A stretch of DNA of 64,000 nucleotides from Delphinapterus leucas (taxonomy: Eukaryota > Chordata > Mammalia > Artiodactyla > Monodontidae), in contig NW_022098069.1 of NCBI RefSeq assembly GCF_002288925.2, positions 73,138,096-73,202,095 on the forward strand, in the 5' to 3' direction. The position numbers were made by a program, and so were the translations under genes. A model generated the notes under the pieces. It did not search any database and had not been told where the DNA came from. It saw only the letters and a program-made list of their open reading frames with translations. Below, piece by piece: positions 46,261 through 58,846 of the stretch; positions within the stretch are counted from its first letter, which is position 1; the number at the start of each line of letters is the position of its first letter.

Positions 46261-46795
46261 TGTTGTGTGGCTTTCAGAGAAGACCCATGAATAACTGAAT
46301 GGAAGGTTCCAATTTTAGGGTAACTGATCAGTAGCAGACTTGAATGACTTTTTCCAAACTCTCACCAGCCTATGAAGTATTAGTCTGTAGGTTACAGTAA
46401 CTTCCCCAATACTTATGAATACTGACTATGAGTTTGAGGAAAATTTGTGCTTTGAGTAGTTTACACACTGTTTGCAGCCATAAATCTGTACTGAGCTGGT
46501 AAGGAGTGATCTCCTCCTACTTTACTACATGCATGATATTGTCATTCTACATTTAAAGTGGAAATGATCAAGATTCATGTATGCCATGGCAAGTAGCTCA
46601 GCCTTTCTAACTGAAGGAAAAGAAAACATTAAGGAACACAGTGGATAAATACAGAAAGCCCAATTGATGAGAGGCTTTGAATATTCAATAAAGTTATCCA
46701 TGTAGGCATGTAAGCCAGTTATCATTGGCACTATCCCACTCTCATCTCTTACTTCTAGTTCCCTCACTACTTTCTCTCTCCAACTTTCAGAAACT
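46261..46795. other. No feature recognised
   Basis: About 530 bp with no gene or recognised repeat; the 80-codon minus frame at 46525 has no coding character. Confidence 0.4.
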
Positions 46796-46799
46796 ATTT

Positions 46800-47340
46800 C
46801 CCTCTCTCTCTAAGCTACATTTGGCCAATTCTTAGAGTGGTCAACACATACAGGAACCCAATTTAGAGTCCTGGGTAGATGAATAAAATGGAGTAGTGGA
46901 AGCCATCAGTGCCCTTCCCATATCTCTTGGCCAGGCTTGTCACTTTTGTGCCCATGACCTGACCTCCAACTGCTACCATCTGTATCTCTTTGTCTAAGGA
47001 TTTTCTCACACAGCAGAAGGGAAGTGTCAGGGAATTAACATCCCCTGGGAGAAGTCTTTATCCAATGATAGATGACTATTGGTGTATAAGTACTCGGTTC
47101 TCTTGTCCCTTGGGATGAGATCACTGTGAAATGTATGTTCTACATTGCCTCCCAAAGTTCTCCAGTGAGATGAAGCTCTAATTTTCCAAGGTGGTAAATT
47201 GCCTTTATTGGCTACCTTCCCTTCCATATTTCACATCCTCACTTCCTTACTGCTGTTTACTGGGATCACCTCCCAAATAAACTATTTGCACTCAGGTCTT
47301 TGTTTCAGGGTCTGCTGCTGAGTGAACCCAATCAAGATAT
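46800..47340 (+). repeat. Ancient mammalian LTR, plus strand
   Basis: The 3' end, 'cctcccaaataaactatttg', 'cactcaggtctttgtttcag' and 'ggtctgctgctgagtgaacc', is typical of a mammalian ERVL/MaLR-like LTR with its polyadenylation signal 'aataaa'. The left boundary is approximate and the family is not assigned. Confidence 0.6.
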
Positions 47341-47344
47341 ATGG

Positions 47345-47585
47345 TGATAATAATAGTTATCATTTGTTCAACATATGCCATGTGACAGACACTACTCTAA
47401 GAGCTTTATATGTATGAAGCCATTTAAATGTCACACAACTGGGCAGCTAGTTACAATCACCATTATCCCCAGTGTACAGATAGGGGAACTGGAGCACGGA
47501 GATGTTAGATACCTATCCTTTGAAACTAGTCAGCATAGCTCCAGAGCCTGTGCACCTATACTATGCTATACTGCTCACTGCCTCA
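47345..47585 (-). repeat. MIR SINE
   Basis: 'aataatagttatcatttgtt', 'atgccatgtgacagacacta', 'cattatccccagtgtacaga', 'taggggaactggagcacgga' and 'tatgctatactgctcactg' give a nearly complete reverse MIR. Confidence 0.8.
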
Positions 47586-47624
47586 AATGGGCCTTTGAGA
47601 AACAAATAAATTAAAACAAGAAAG

Positions 47625-47758
47625 GGGACTCCCCTGGTGGTCCAGTGGTTAAGACTCCACGCTCCCAATGCAGGGGCCCGGGTTCTATCCTTGGTCAGGG
47701 AACTAGATCCCACATGCATGCCACAATTAAGACCCAGCACAGCCAAATAAATAAATAA

Positions 47759-47762
<4 letters not shown>
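47625..47762 (+). mobile_element. tRNA-derived SINE, minimal CHR-like type
   Basis: 'gggactcccctggtggtcca' to 'gacccagcacagccaaataa', about 135 bp, with an (AAAT)n tail. The central body of the CHR long form is absent. The B-box-like motif is 'gggttctatccttggt'. The tail runs straight into a microsatellite, and the likely target duplication ('aagaaagg') is short. Confidence 0.85.
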
Positions 47763-47813
<51 letters not shown>

Positions 47814-47827
47814 ATATATATATATTA
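47763..47827 (+). repeat. (TA)n(CA)n(TA)n microsatellite
   Basis: A compound dinucleotide tract seeded at the A-rich tail of the preceding SINE: TA units, then about seven CA units near 47801, then TA units again. Frames with Tyr-Ile repeats across it are artefacts. Confidence 0.95.
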
Positions 47828-47989
47828 AAGAAAAAGAAAAGAAAGGACTAAAATCAGAAGTCACAATGATTAGTTCATATATTCTAAGGGCCTGACAGAG
47901 GAAGAACCAGCAGACAGGGCACTTATTGAATAAGAGGTAAATAGAGTGGAGCAAAACTTAATGCAAAGATAGAGGAGGTATGGCCTCTA

Positions 47990-48260
47990 AATAAAAATTA
48001 CATTGACTCTGGAAGATTAAAAATGGCTGCAAATATTTTGCTACTCCTCCCATCAAGATCGGGAGGCTAATTTCCCTCCCCCTTGAATCTGGACTGGCTT
48101 GGCCAATAGAATGCATGGGAAGTAAATATTCTGACTTTCAAGATTAAGTCTAAGAAGCCTTGCAGTTCTGCCTAAGTCTTTTAGGACATTCTTCTCTGGG
48201 AACCCTGCATTACCAAGGGGGAAGTCTGCCTAGCCTGAGGCTACCATGCTGGAGAGGCCA
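47990..48260 (+). repeat. Ancient LTR-like repeat
   Basis: 'gaagattaaaaatggctgca', 'ctactcctcccatcaagatc', 'tgaatctggactggcttggc' and 'caatagaatgcatgggaagt' match a common ancient mammalian LTR-type repeat. Boundaries and family are not assigned. Confidence 0.5.
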
Positions 48261-48299
48261 CAAATAGTTACTCCTATTGACACTCTCAGCTGAGCACAG

Positions 48300-48895
48300 C
48301 TTTCCCGCCATTTGGGAGAAAGCGCCAAACATCTCGGACCCTCTAAACCTATAGTGTACCAATCTTTCCCAGGTACAGGTGACAAAGGGATTCAGAATTT
48401 TAAAACAATAATAAAACAAATTTGGTCTGATTTTTATCATGATCATGAGCTACAAATTTTAAACAATGTCAGTGATAAAACTTTACTACCTGAAAAAATC
48501 TTTTGTTGGCCTAGTTTCTAAACAATTGCTATACTTACTGTTTAGTTTTAATAATATCCATGTAAACTTCAAATTAGCCTATTTGGGTTACTTGTCCTTT
48601 AATAAACATTATATTCTGCATGGAAGTTAATGTGGAGAACTCCATTATACAGTCAACCTCCAACATACCAGGCTCAGCAAAGCATGTTCATTTCAAACTC
48701 TGAAAAGGAAAAAAAAAACTTTTCAGTTCTTCACCTATGTAGGAAAAAACCCAGCTCTTCCCTACTGTGTTTCTTCCCTGTGTGTCCCCTTTACTACTTT
48801 TCAGAATACTTCACTTCTGATACTTCTAGTCAACAAATGTGTGGAGGTTTTTGCCCACAGCAAGGAATTCTCCATGACACCAGCTGGATGTTGTA
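48300..48895. other. No feature recognised
   Basis: Plus-strand frames of 69 and 94 codons occur here, with no domain, start context or splice support that I can see. Confidence 0.4.
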
Positions 48896-48899
48896 CAAT

Positions 48900-49620
48900 T
48901 TAACTCAGTTCTGACAATATCTACCTGGAAATAACATCAGATCCCACAGGGTAAGTTTTCAGTCCCACAAGACTGCTTCCCCAACAGACATACACATGCA
49001 CTTCAGATGCCAGTCACAAGCCCAGGTTACCACCAGAGCTTCTCACCGACTGGCTATAGATCAGAGCTTCCAATGACCCCCTCTCTGGGTTCAATTAATT
49101 TGCTACAGTGGCTCACAGAACTCAGGGAAACACTTACTTATGCTTATCATTTTGTTAAAGAATATGATAAAGGATACAGATGAACAACCCAGATGAATAG
49201 ATAGATAGATAGATAGACAGATAGATAGATAAGGTGAGGTCTGGAAGAGTCCTGAGCACAGGGGCTCCTGTCCCTGTGGAGTTAGGTGCATCATCCTCCT
49301 GGTGTGGATGTGTCTTGAAGCTCCCAAACCTTCTCCTACTGGGATTTCATAGGCATGATCAATTATTAACTCTGTTTCTAGCGCCTCTACCTTCTCTGGA
49401 GGCTAAGGGGTAGGGCTAAAAATTCCAAGCTTCTAATCATGGCTTAGTCTTTCTGGTGACCAGCCCCCATCCAGGAGCCCTCCAGGAGCCCACCCAGAGT
49501 TGCCCCATTAGAACAAGAGATGCTCCTAGTGTTAACACTTAGGAATTTATAAGGGTTTTAGGAGCCCTGGTGGGGAAACAGGGACAGTGACATATACATA
49601 TATATTTTCACACTCTCTTT
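48900..49620 (-). repeat. Ancient mammalian LTR with a (GATA)n tract
   Basis: 'ctacagtggctcacagaact', 'cagggaaacacttacttatg', 'gataaaggatacagatgaac', 'catggcttagtctttctggt', 'gaccagcccccatccaggag' and 'gcacccattagaacaag'-like blocks follow a well-known mammalian LTR in one orientation. (GATA)n with a GACA interruption lies at about 49196-49232. The strand is inferred. Confidence 0.6.
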
Positions 49621-50840
49621 GTGGACATTATGGACTTGCGCCTTCTCCAATCCCTGGAGGACTATATTTCTACATTTAGATGATAGACTCAAATAAACAA
49701 TGATAGCACAGTAGTTGCAAAGGCAAAGAAACAGATCTTGCATTCCTTCAGTTCCATCATTCTACCTGACCATTTGGAGTTTTATTTTCTATTTAAATAA
49801 TCTAAAACAGCAAAACGAGGTGCAAATTGCAAAGTGTAATATTAATGTTTGGTAAGTGCAAACTTTAGTCCATACATGAAACATTGGCTGAATTCAAATA
49901 ATATCTCTATAAATTAAAATTTGTTCTTCTGTTTTAATTATTAATTGTTTAAACCTAAGGAACAAATCAAGAAAATAAGATGTTATATCAGTGGTACAAT
50001 TTAGTAATTGCCTAACTTGTATCATTTGCAGACATTTCCGCTTTTGTAAAATTCAGTTATTAATCATTGGACAATTATTTACCTAAAATATTATTATATC
50101 AGACTGCAACCAAAGGTTCGGGCTATGTAAATTAGAATGAAAAACTACCAAATAGACATTTGTGCTTTTTCCCTGTTTTTGTACTGTAGTATCTATTTTA
50201 TATTCTTTTTTTTTAACTGGTATAATTATTTATACAAAGTTCAATAAAAGAAAAGTTTTCCACTGTCTCTATTACTTTTGTGGACTTTGTTATTAGTAGT
50301 TTGATTTCATGTTATTATTGAAAATAAGAGAGTGCTGAAGTGATGTTCTGTGCATCACGTACACGGGTATGCCAGACTAGCTCATCTGGCAACTGAATAC
50401 CCAAAGTGACCAACATGAACACAAAAAACACGTAGCCAAGCCCTACCTAAATCTCAGAGCCATGAGATACAGTAAAATAGTCATTGTTCCAACCCACTAA
50501 ACTTTGTGGTGGTTTAAGATAATGGCAAAAGATAACCGAAACATTTACAAAGCTGAAAAAGTAGGAAGTTTATAAGAGTCTTCACATTATATGAATGGTT
50601 TAACAGGGATGTGAGTTTTTTCATGCAAAGCTTGATTTTATTTAATTTTTTAATGTCATGTATAACTCTAAGAAGCAGCAGTTCTCAACTGACAAGAGTT
50701 CCCTGACTGATTTTAATAAACTCACTCTCCAAACCACCACATTTCAACCTCATTGAGGACTGTTAAGGTAAGGAAAAGTACTCACTAAAGATAATTGGAA
50801 ATGTATCATAATCTGAGAGTTTTGAGGGGTCTGGATTTAA
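49621..50840. other. Gene-free AT-rich stretch
   Basis: No open frame above about 60 codons and no recognised repeat. 'caataaaag' at 50241 is an isolated polyadenylation-like motif. Confidence 0.45.
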
Positions 50841-50844
50841 TTTC

Positions 50845-50960
50845 TTGTTCAACAATATTTTCTGAGTGCCTATTATGTGCCAGGCACTCTTATAGACCCT
50901 GAGGCATAACAGTGAGCAAAACAAAGTCCCTGCCCTAATGGAGCTTATATTCTGGTAAAT
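50845..50960 (-). repeat. L2 LINE 3' end
   Basis: 'caacaatattttctgagtgc', 'ctattatgtgccaggcactc', 'acagtgagcaaaacaaagtc' and 'cctgccctaatggagcttat' are a clear reverse complement of the L2 terminus. Confidence 0.85.
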
Positions 50961-51940
50961 TATAATAATGAGTTTACTTTTGGATATGTTTTATTTCAGA
51001 GATCATTGGCATATTCAAGTGGTAGTATACAGTAGTCATCTAGAAATAAAATTAAGGACTAGCAGACAAAAATGAAGATTCAGATCGTGAAATGATTAGG
51101 AGCTGTGGCATGTGTTTTACTCAATGATAACACTTAGTGAATTTTTTAATTGTATGGCTCCTTATTAACTAGAAATCCAACATAATCATCAGCCACACCT
51201 GGATCCACACGCTCAAGAAAGATCACAAGGGCTGTTCTCCTTTTCTAGGTCTTCGAGCTGCTTTTCCTTGTGTCAGCTTCATTCCCAGGTAAGCCCTCTC
51301 CTCTCCCTGGTGCAGCATCCATGACTGAGGACAGCTGCTGGCTTATGGCATTCAGAGTCCACAAACAGTTCTCGGCACAGGGTAGGAACTCAACAAGTAT
51401 CTTTTAAATGACTAAATCTCAGTTTACAATCCCAGATTTTTAAAGGTGACCTTCCCTCCCCCAGCATCCATATGAAAATCCCAAATGAACTCTCATTAGT
51501 TCTGCTCTGACAATGTGTCCATACCCGGACCAATCACTATGCTCAAAAAGATGAGTTTTTCTGATCTGATTCAGGTGTAATCAGATTAGAAACCACCACT
51601 GTAATCCTTTGGTATGGGAGAGGGGTCATTTTTCAAAGGTAAAGATACCAAGCAGACAGACTGATGAGGGATATTCCCTACAGTGTGAAAGAGAAAAAAA
51701 ATCCAGTAGCTCAAAGTATAGAGTTAAAAGAATACTCATAATAAAAGGCTAGTAAAAGAAAGGGTCAAAGGGTAGGGAATAAACCAAAAGTGTGTGATAT
51801 TCTATGAAATGAGGGATAGAGGTGGTTTCAAATAGCACAAGAGAACTCAACTAAGCCTAATCCAGCACACAAAGGAGAAAAAGAACCAAGTATAAATCCC
51901 CAAATAGTGTGATTTGCTAGATATCTTAAAAATATTTAAT
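50961..51940. other. Gene-free stretch, possible decayed repeats
   Basis: 'acagggtaggaactcaacaa' at 51376 could be an L2 or MIR tail, and 'ggaccaatcactatgctcaa' at 51527 a fragment of an ancient repeat. Both are too short to assign. Confidence 0.4.
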
Positions 51941-52148
51941 GGGGCTTCCCTGGTGGCGCAGTGGTTGAGAGTCCGCCTGCCGATGCAGGGGACACGGGTT
52001 CGTGCCCTGGTCTGGGAAGATCCCACATGCTGCGGAGCAGCTAGGCCCGTGAGCCGTGGCCGCTGAGCCTGCGCGTCCGGAGCCTGTGCTCCGCAACGGG
52101 AGAGGCCACAACAGTGAGAGGCCCGTATATCGCCAAAAAAAAAAAAAA
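51941..52148 (+). mobile_element. CHR SINE, short form
   Basis: A complete copy, 'ggggcttccctggtggcgca' to 'gaggcccgtatatcgcc' plus poly(A). Its target duplication is short ('taatg' on both sides). It splits a reverse-oriented L2: 'aaaaatatttaatg' before it and 'taatgaacatctactatgtg' after it join into the L2 terminus. The frames of about 80-157 codons across it are translations of SINE sequence. Confidence 0.95.
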
Positions 52149-52290
52149 GTAATGAACATCTACTATGTGCCGAGTCTGTGGCTAGGGACTGGAAATGTGT
52201 TGGTATCTTCTTGTGGTTTACAGTCTCATTGGGGATATACAGAAGCACACTGGCAAATGCAGGATGAGAGCTCTGCCTACGGAAAGTTGT
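52149..52290 (-). repeat. L2 LINE 3' end (continues the part left of the SINE)
   Basis: 'gaacatctactatgtgccga', 'gtggctagggactggaaatg' and 'gcacactggcaaatgcagga' follow the reverse L2 3' end. Confidence 0.65.
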
Positions 52291-52670
52291 GGTGGTAGGA
52301 AGCATAAAGCACTGCCACAACGCCTACAGTGTATTCTTTCAGACGTTCACTCTTGACTCTTGATCCATATCAATTAATCATTCAGTAAATGTACAAAAGA
52401 GTGCATAAAACTAGAAATGAAAAAATAAGTGTTACATTATATTTCTACTACTGAAAAGCAGTCCTTCACTGCTATGGACCACCATATGCCACAAACATGG
52501 AAACTGGCTTGCAAACTGCTTTTATCAATTCCATTGCCCAAAGGATATGTTTATAGTCACATTTTATCTCAATATACTATGAGGTTGCACCAAAATTGTA
52601 CTTTTACATTTTAATTATAACCAGTGTGAGGTTCTCTGAGAATTCATCCAGCACGGTTAATAAAATTACC
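52291..52670. other. No feature recognised
   Basis: About 380 bp without gene or recognised repeat. Confidence 0.4.
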
Positions 52671-54660
52671 TTTAAGAAATTAAAGACCTAAATAAATGGA
52701 GAGATAGACTGTGTCCGTGTATTAGAAAACTCAACATAGTAGAGATGTCAATTCTCCCCAAATTGATCTGCAGGTGTAATCTAAATCCTACTGAAATCCC
52801 AGCAAGGTTTTTTATACACATAGACAAGCTTATTCTACAATTTATATGGAAAGGCACAGAGCCTAGACCAGCTAAAATCATCTTGAAAACAATAATAAAG
52901 TGGGAGGGATCACTGTACCCAATAGTAAAGTTTACTATATAACTATGGTAATAAAAACAACGTGGTATTGGCAGAGAGATAGGTACATAAATCAATGGGA
53001 GAGGGTAGAGAATCCAGAAATAAACCCACACAACTATGCAGAGATGATTTTGACAAAGGTGCAACATTAATTCGATGGAGGAAAGATTGCCTTTTAAACA
53101 AACCATGCTGAAGCAATTGGACATCCATATGCAAAAAAATGAACTTAGACCTAACCTCACAACTTCCACAAAAATTAACTTAAAATGGATCACATCGGGG
53201 CTTCCCTGGTGGCGCAGTGGTTGAGAGTCCACCTGCCGATGCAGGGGACGCGGGTTCGTGCCCCGGTCCGGGAAGATCCCACATGCCGCAGAGCGGCTGG
53301 GCCCGTGAACCATGGCCGCTGAGCCTGCGCGTCCGGAGCCTGTGCTCTGCAACGGGAGAGGCCACAACAGTGAGAGGCCTGCATAACGCAAAAAAAAAAA
53401 AAAATGGATCACACACTTAAATGTAAAACTATGAAACTCTGGAATATAAAAATGTAGGAGAAAATTTTTAATGATCTAGGTGAGTCGAGGAGTTTTTAGA
53501 CTTGACACCAAAAGCACAATCCATAAAAGGATAAATTGATAAACCATGTGAAGAGGATGAAATGACAAGCCACAGGCTGGGAGAAAGTATTTGCAAACCA
53601 TATATCTGACAAAGGACTAGTATCTAGAATATGTGAAGAACTCTCAAAACTCAATGATATAAAAAAAATACCATTAGAAAATGGGCAAAAGACATGAAAA
53701 GAAGAAGAAGTTATGCAGATGGATAATAAGCACATGAGAAGATGTTCGACATCATTAAGCACTAAGAAAATGCAAATTATAACCACAATAAGATAGTACT
53801 ACATACCGATCAGGTTGGAGAAACAAAAAAGTAATGACAACACTAAATGCTGACAGGATTCATAGAAACTGGATCATTCCTACATTGTTGGAAGGAATGT
53901 AAAATGGTACAAACACTCTGGAAAGCAGTTTAGCAGTTTCTTATAAAACCAGACATGCAACCATATGACACAGCAGTTGTACCCTTGGGAATTTATCACA
54001 GAGAAATGAAAACTTATGTTCATAGAAAATACTGTACATGGATATTTATAGCAGCTTTGTTTGCAAAAGCCAAAAACTGAAAACCCCCAAATGTCTTTCA
54101 ATAGGTTAATGTTTAAATATTCATACCATGGAATACTACTCAGCAATGAAAAGGAATGAACTATGAATACACAAAATAATGGACGAATCTCCAAGGAATT
54201 ATGCTGAGAAAAAAAAAGCTAATACCCAAAGATCATGTAGTGTATGATCCAATTTATATAACATTCTTGAAATGACAAAATTTTAGAAATGGAGAACAGA
54301 TTTTGTAGTTGCCAAAGATTAGGAATGGGGAAGGTAATTGTTCTAAAAGGGCAACACGAGATTCTTGTGACAATGGAACTTCTTTTTTTTTTTTTAATTT
54401 TTATCTCTGGCGTGGATACACAAATCTGCACATGTGACAATAAATTATGTAAAGTCAAATATAAGCACATGTGCAAGTGAAAGTAAATCTGAATAATAAG
54501 ATTTGTGGATTACTTGTAATATTATACTATAGTTTTGCAAGATGTTACCATTAGGAAAAACTGGGTAAAGGATACATAGCTTCTCTCTGTACTATTTCTT
54601 ACAACTGCATCTGAATCTTCAATTATCTCAAAATAAGAAGCCTAAGTTTTAAAAATTATC
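52671..54660 (+). mobile_element. Old L1 LINE (L1M-type), ORF2 C-terminal half and 3'UTR
   Basis: Plus-strand ORF2 begins after the RT core: 'gtcaattctccccaaattga', 'tctacaatttatatggaaag', 'ataaaaacaacgtggtattg', 'gagaaagtatttgcaaacca' and 'aagaaaatgcaaattataac'. It passes 'ccatggaatactactcagca' (about 54127) and continues into the 3'UTR to about 54660. It is 5'-truncated with broken frames. A CHR SINE sits at 53197-53400. The 246-codon minus-strand frame across this region is antisense L1 plus SINE. Confidence 0.88.
53197..53400 (+). mobile_element. CHR SINE, short form, inside the old L1
   Basis: A complete short copy with an A14 tail. The 13-bp target duplication 'aaaatggatcaca' lies at 53182-53194 and 53401-53413 (two extra bases, 'tc', on the left side). 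Nearly all positions match the other short copies. Confidence 0.96.
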
Positions 54661-55197
54661 TCTGGATTTTAGTCATCAAAATAATGCAATCTACTGATGC
54701 TAACTCTTAACCCGTAAGAGCTCTCATAAAGTTGGAACAAGGATCCCACGTCTCAGTAACTTTGCCCAGTCCCGGTTGCTGCATTATGCAGCATGTATAT
54801 TGCATGATTACAATCAAAAGAATTAGAATCACCTTGGTTGGACTGTATGCTGCTGAGTAGGGAGCATGAGAAACAGAAGAGCAAAAGAGAAAGTGGCATC
54901 TTCTCATAAGATGTATTTGCTACCTCAAAAATGGTCCACAAACAAGTCAAAAATTAAAAGGCAGAATAGGTAGGTGCCTGCAGATGGGCAATGGCCTTTT
55001 CACAAAAGAAACCAATACAGAAGAAAACAATCAGCTGGGTGTGTTGTTCACCACAATGAAAAGCCATCAGTAGTTTGAATGACCTGGGCCAGGCAACTCT
55101 GCTGCTGCTGCCACTGCTGTCCATGAAGCCAATGTGGATACAAAGAATGAAGGAGAGCCTTGCTGTCTCTTAACATATTGCAATTCCCTGTTAAGAC
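54661..55197. other. No feature recognised
   Basis: About 540 bp; the minus frames of about 65 codons at 54707-54950 have no recognisable content. Confidence 0.4.
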
Positions 55198-55310
55198 AAT
55201 GCCAATAAAAACCACCATTTTACAGATAAGAAACCTATGGGCAGAAGTGAGAAGTGAATTGCCAACCTCTCAGAATTCGTAAATGACAAAGCCAGGATTC
55301 AACACCAAGT
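55198..55310 (-). repeat. MIR SINE fragment
   Basis: 'ccaccattttacagataaga', 'aacctatgggcagaagtgag' and 'caaagccaggattcaacacc' follow reverse MIR. Confidence 0.65.
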
Positions 55311-55544
55311 TTTCCATTTCTGAGGCCAGTGTTCCCTCCAAGGCCAGCTACACCACGGCTGCTACAGCTTTATACAGTCTTTGGCTAATAACTGTACAGA
55401 ACATTTCAACTGGCAGAAGAGTTGAATGGTTAAGCTGAACATTCTCACCTTTCATCATGTGGATTTTGAATATTAGTTTGGAAAGGTAAACTTTTGAGTT
55501 CATATGTAGAAAAATTGTGTTGCATGTGAATATTTCATTTTATT

Positions 55545-55715
55545 AATAACATATTAAATGCTTTCAAGTACACTTGATCCTCACACAATCCTATAAAATA
55601 GGTAGGCCTGGATTTGTTATAACCATTTATTAAAATGAGAAAATTGAGGCTCAGTGAGGCTAAGTGACTTGCCAAAGATGACATAGTTTTATGTTAGAGG
55701 TGAAGCTGGAACAAG
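55545..55715 (-). repeat. MIR SINE
   Basis: 'ttgatcctcacacaatccta', 'taaaataggtaggcctggat', 'gagaaaattgaggctcagtg' and 'aggctaagtgacttgccaaa' are a clear reverse MIR core. Confidence 0.8.
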
Positions 55716-56972
55716 AACACATTCTCTATCGCGGGTTTCTTACACTTATTTTCCTACTTTATTAATTTTCTTTTACATACAAAAGGATATACATTATAAC
55801 CAACCACCCAGCTGAAGAAGCTGAACCTTACCACTGATCTTAAATCTTCTGTATTCTCCTCCCAAAGGGTCACTCTGTTTCACAACTCCAGGGATCATCA
55901 TTCAGATAGAATGAAGTGGGAAGGGTGCCCCGTGGAGTTGTGCTACAGACAGCCCTGCCCCCACCTCATCTCTCCCCTCAATCCTGATTTTATCTTACTT
56001 TTCTTGATATTTCATCACCTATCTTCATTACTCTAAAAGTATATTGCTTAATTTTGCCTGTTTTTTTATATTTTTAAACAAATTCATACTGCACCTAGTC
56101 CTCTCCAACTTGTTCTTTCACTTTCTGTTTTGTGTGTGTTGACTGAGTGGCTGTACTTCATTCATTTTCCACTGCAGTATAGTATTCCACAATATGAATT
56201 TGCCACAATTTGTTTGTCTAATTTCCTGCCATTGAAACTTTGCACTGCTCCCAGATCGGGGCTATCATAAATAATGCAACTGTGAATATTCCTGTACATG
56301 TCTCCTGGTCCACAGGCACAAGAGTTCCTCCTAGGTATAAAGGTAGGAGTGTAATTGTTGTGTTGTAGATTTACACATATTCAACATTACCAGATAATGT
56401 CAAAGTATTTTCCAAGATTTTGTACCAATTTATATTTCAGTCATCAGTACATAAGAATTTCTCTTTAACCATATCCTCAGCAATTCTTGGTATTATACAT
56501 TTTATTTTTGCCACTATAATGGATACAAAACAGTACTTCATTGTACCTCATTGTGGTTCTATTTGCATTTCCCTGATTACTTGGAGTTGAGCATCTTTTC
56601 ATAATTTTTTGGTTTTTCCTGTTTCTTCTTCTTGGCAACAGCTGCTCATGTCACTGGCCCATTTTCCTGTTCTACTTCTTTCCTTTCTCTTATCCATCTT
56701 TTGAAAGGAATTAGTATATTTTAGGCAACATTTCTTTGTCAGTTACACATGTTGCAAATTTCTTCTCTCAAGTTGAATCTTGTGTTTAAAGATATATTTT
56801 GACAAGCAGATCTTAATTTTAATACAAGCATTATGATTGATCTTTTCCTTTATGGGTTAATATTGATATTTTAATCCATAGTATGTGAAAGATATTTAAA
56901 TATAACACTGAAGAATCTACATATTATACTTTTTAATACACTACTGGGTTTATGAGTCTGTTTAGAATTTTT

Positions 56973-57180
56973 TTTATTTATTTATTTTGCGGTATGCAGA
57001 CCTCTCACTGTTGTGGCCTCTCCCGTTGCGGAGCACAGGCTCCAGACGCACAGGCTCAGCAGCCATGGCTCACGGGCCTAGCTGCTCCGCGGCATGTGGG
57101 ATCTTCCCAGACCGGGGCACAAACCCGTGTCCCCTGCATCGGCAGGCATACTCTCAACTACTGTGCCACCAGGGAAGCCC
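56973..57180 (-). mobile_element. CHR SINE, short form
   Basis: On the minus strand it reads 'gggcttccctggtggcacag' to 'gaggtctgcataccgc' with a tail including (AAAT)n. The target duplication 'ctgtttagaattttt' lies at 56958-56972 and 57180-57194, sharing the last C of the element. Confidence 0.95.
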
Positions 57181-57277
57181 TGTTTAGAATTTTTATATCC
57201 ATTTTTAATGAATAAAATTAGTCTGCAATTTTCCTTTCTCCTAGTCTTTGGTTTTTGACATCAAGATTGTACTATCC

Positions 57278-57583
57278 AGGCTTCCCTAGTGGCACAGTGG
57301 TTAAGAATCCACCTGCCAATGCAGGGGACACAGGTTCGAGCCCTGGTCTGGGAAGATCCCACATGCTGTGGAGCAACTAAGCCTGTGCTCCACAACTGCT
57401 GAGCCCATGAGCCACAACTACTGAAGCTCGCACACCTAGATCCCATGCTCCGCAACAAGAGAAGCCACCACAATGAGAAAACCACGCACTGCAATGAAGA
57501 GCAGCCCCTGCTTGCCGCAACTAGAGAAAGCCTGCATGCAGCAACGAAGACACAATGCAGCCAAAAATAATTAATTTAAAATA
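57278..57583 (+). mobile_element. CHR SINE, long form
   Basis: It starts 'aggcttccctagtggcacag', carries the long central block, and ends 'cacaatgcagccaaaaataa' plus an A-rich tail. The target duplication is 'aagattgtactatcc' on the left and 'aaaattgtaccatcc' on the right. It lies 97 bp from the minus-strand SINE in a tail-to-tail-opposed pair. Confidence 0.95.
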
Positions 57584-58787
57584 AAATTGTACCATCCTTG
57601 TAAAATGAATTAGCATGTGAAATAACTTTTTAAAATTGGAATTATGTCTTCCTTTTACTAGATCTCAAAAGATAAAACACTCTGGCCTGATGCTTTCTTT
57701 GTAGAAAGATATATAACTACTGATTCAATTTCTTCACTGGTTATATGTCAATTCAGGTTTTTAAACTTCTTAAGTCAGTCAGTTAGGGTAAACATTTTTC
57801 TAGGAATTCATCCACTTTTGATATAAATCTTGATGTCTTTTTGATAATTTTACTAGTACTTCAAAGAGTCAGTTTTTGACTTCTTGATTCTCTTTATTGT
57901 ATCTTATTTTTAATTTTATTAATTTCTTTCTTATCTTTATTGCTTTCTTCCTCTTACTTTATATTTATTCTCCTGTGTTTTCTAATTTTCAAACTGACCT
58001 GAATAGGTCAATAATTTTTAAATTTCTTGTTTTATAGTACAATTACTTAAGGTTATAAGTTTCCCACAAGTTCTCTTTTATTACAGATCAAAATTTTCTC
58101 ATTTCCAATATGATATATTTTTGACCAGTGAACATTAGAAAGTTTTTAAAATTTCCAAATGTAGGGGGTTTATTTGGTTATCTTATTGTTTCATTGTCTT
58201 ATTGATTTCTAACATAATTGACTTGAGGTCAAAAAACGTTTTCTATATGATATTGATTCCTTGAATTCTTGCTCTATGGCCCAGAGTATAGTCAGGTTTT
58301 ATGAATGATTCACGAGCTTGAGAAGAATGTATATACACCAAGGCTCCATTTTCTAAATATGTCCATTAGATTTAGCTTTTTAACTGTGTAATTAAATACT
58401 CTATATCTTCACTGGATTTTTCTTTTTTTGCTGGCTTAATCTGTAAATTACTGAGAGGATTATTAAAATTTTCCATGGTAATAGGTGATATTTACAAATT
58501 TGATAAATGGTAGATATATGGTAAATACAGTATGTCAGTTTCTATTTCCAGTTCTACTCATTTTTGCTTTATATACATAAAGTTGTTACTAGGTACATTT
58601 AAGCTTGGAATGATAAATTAAACCTTTTAAAATTAATTATATGCTAATCTATTTTTCTACTGTTTAAACTTAAAGTTTATTTTGTCCAATATTAGTATGG
58701 CTACACCAGCTTTCATTTCATACATATTTCCTTATCTTTTCCTACACTTTTACTTTCAACCTTTTGGTATCCTTATGCTCTCAGGGT

Positions 58788-58789
<2 letters not shown>

Positions 58790-58842
<53 letters not shown>
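58790..58842 (+). repeat. (TG)n microsatellite
   Basis: An uninterrupted GT tract of about 53 bp, immediately left of an assembly gap. Confidence 0.97.
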
Positions 58843-58845
<3 letters not shown>

Positions 58846-58846
58846 C

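Noticed and set aside
52672..53412. 246-codon minus-strand open frame
   Set aside because: It runs antisense through a CHR SINE and an old plus-strand L1; its start lies in SINE sequence and the rest is reversed ORF2. The longest frame in the window, but not a gene.
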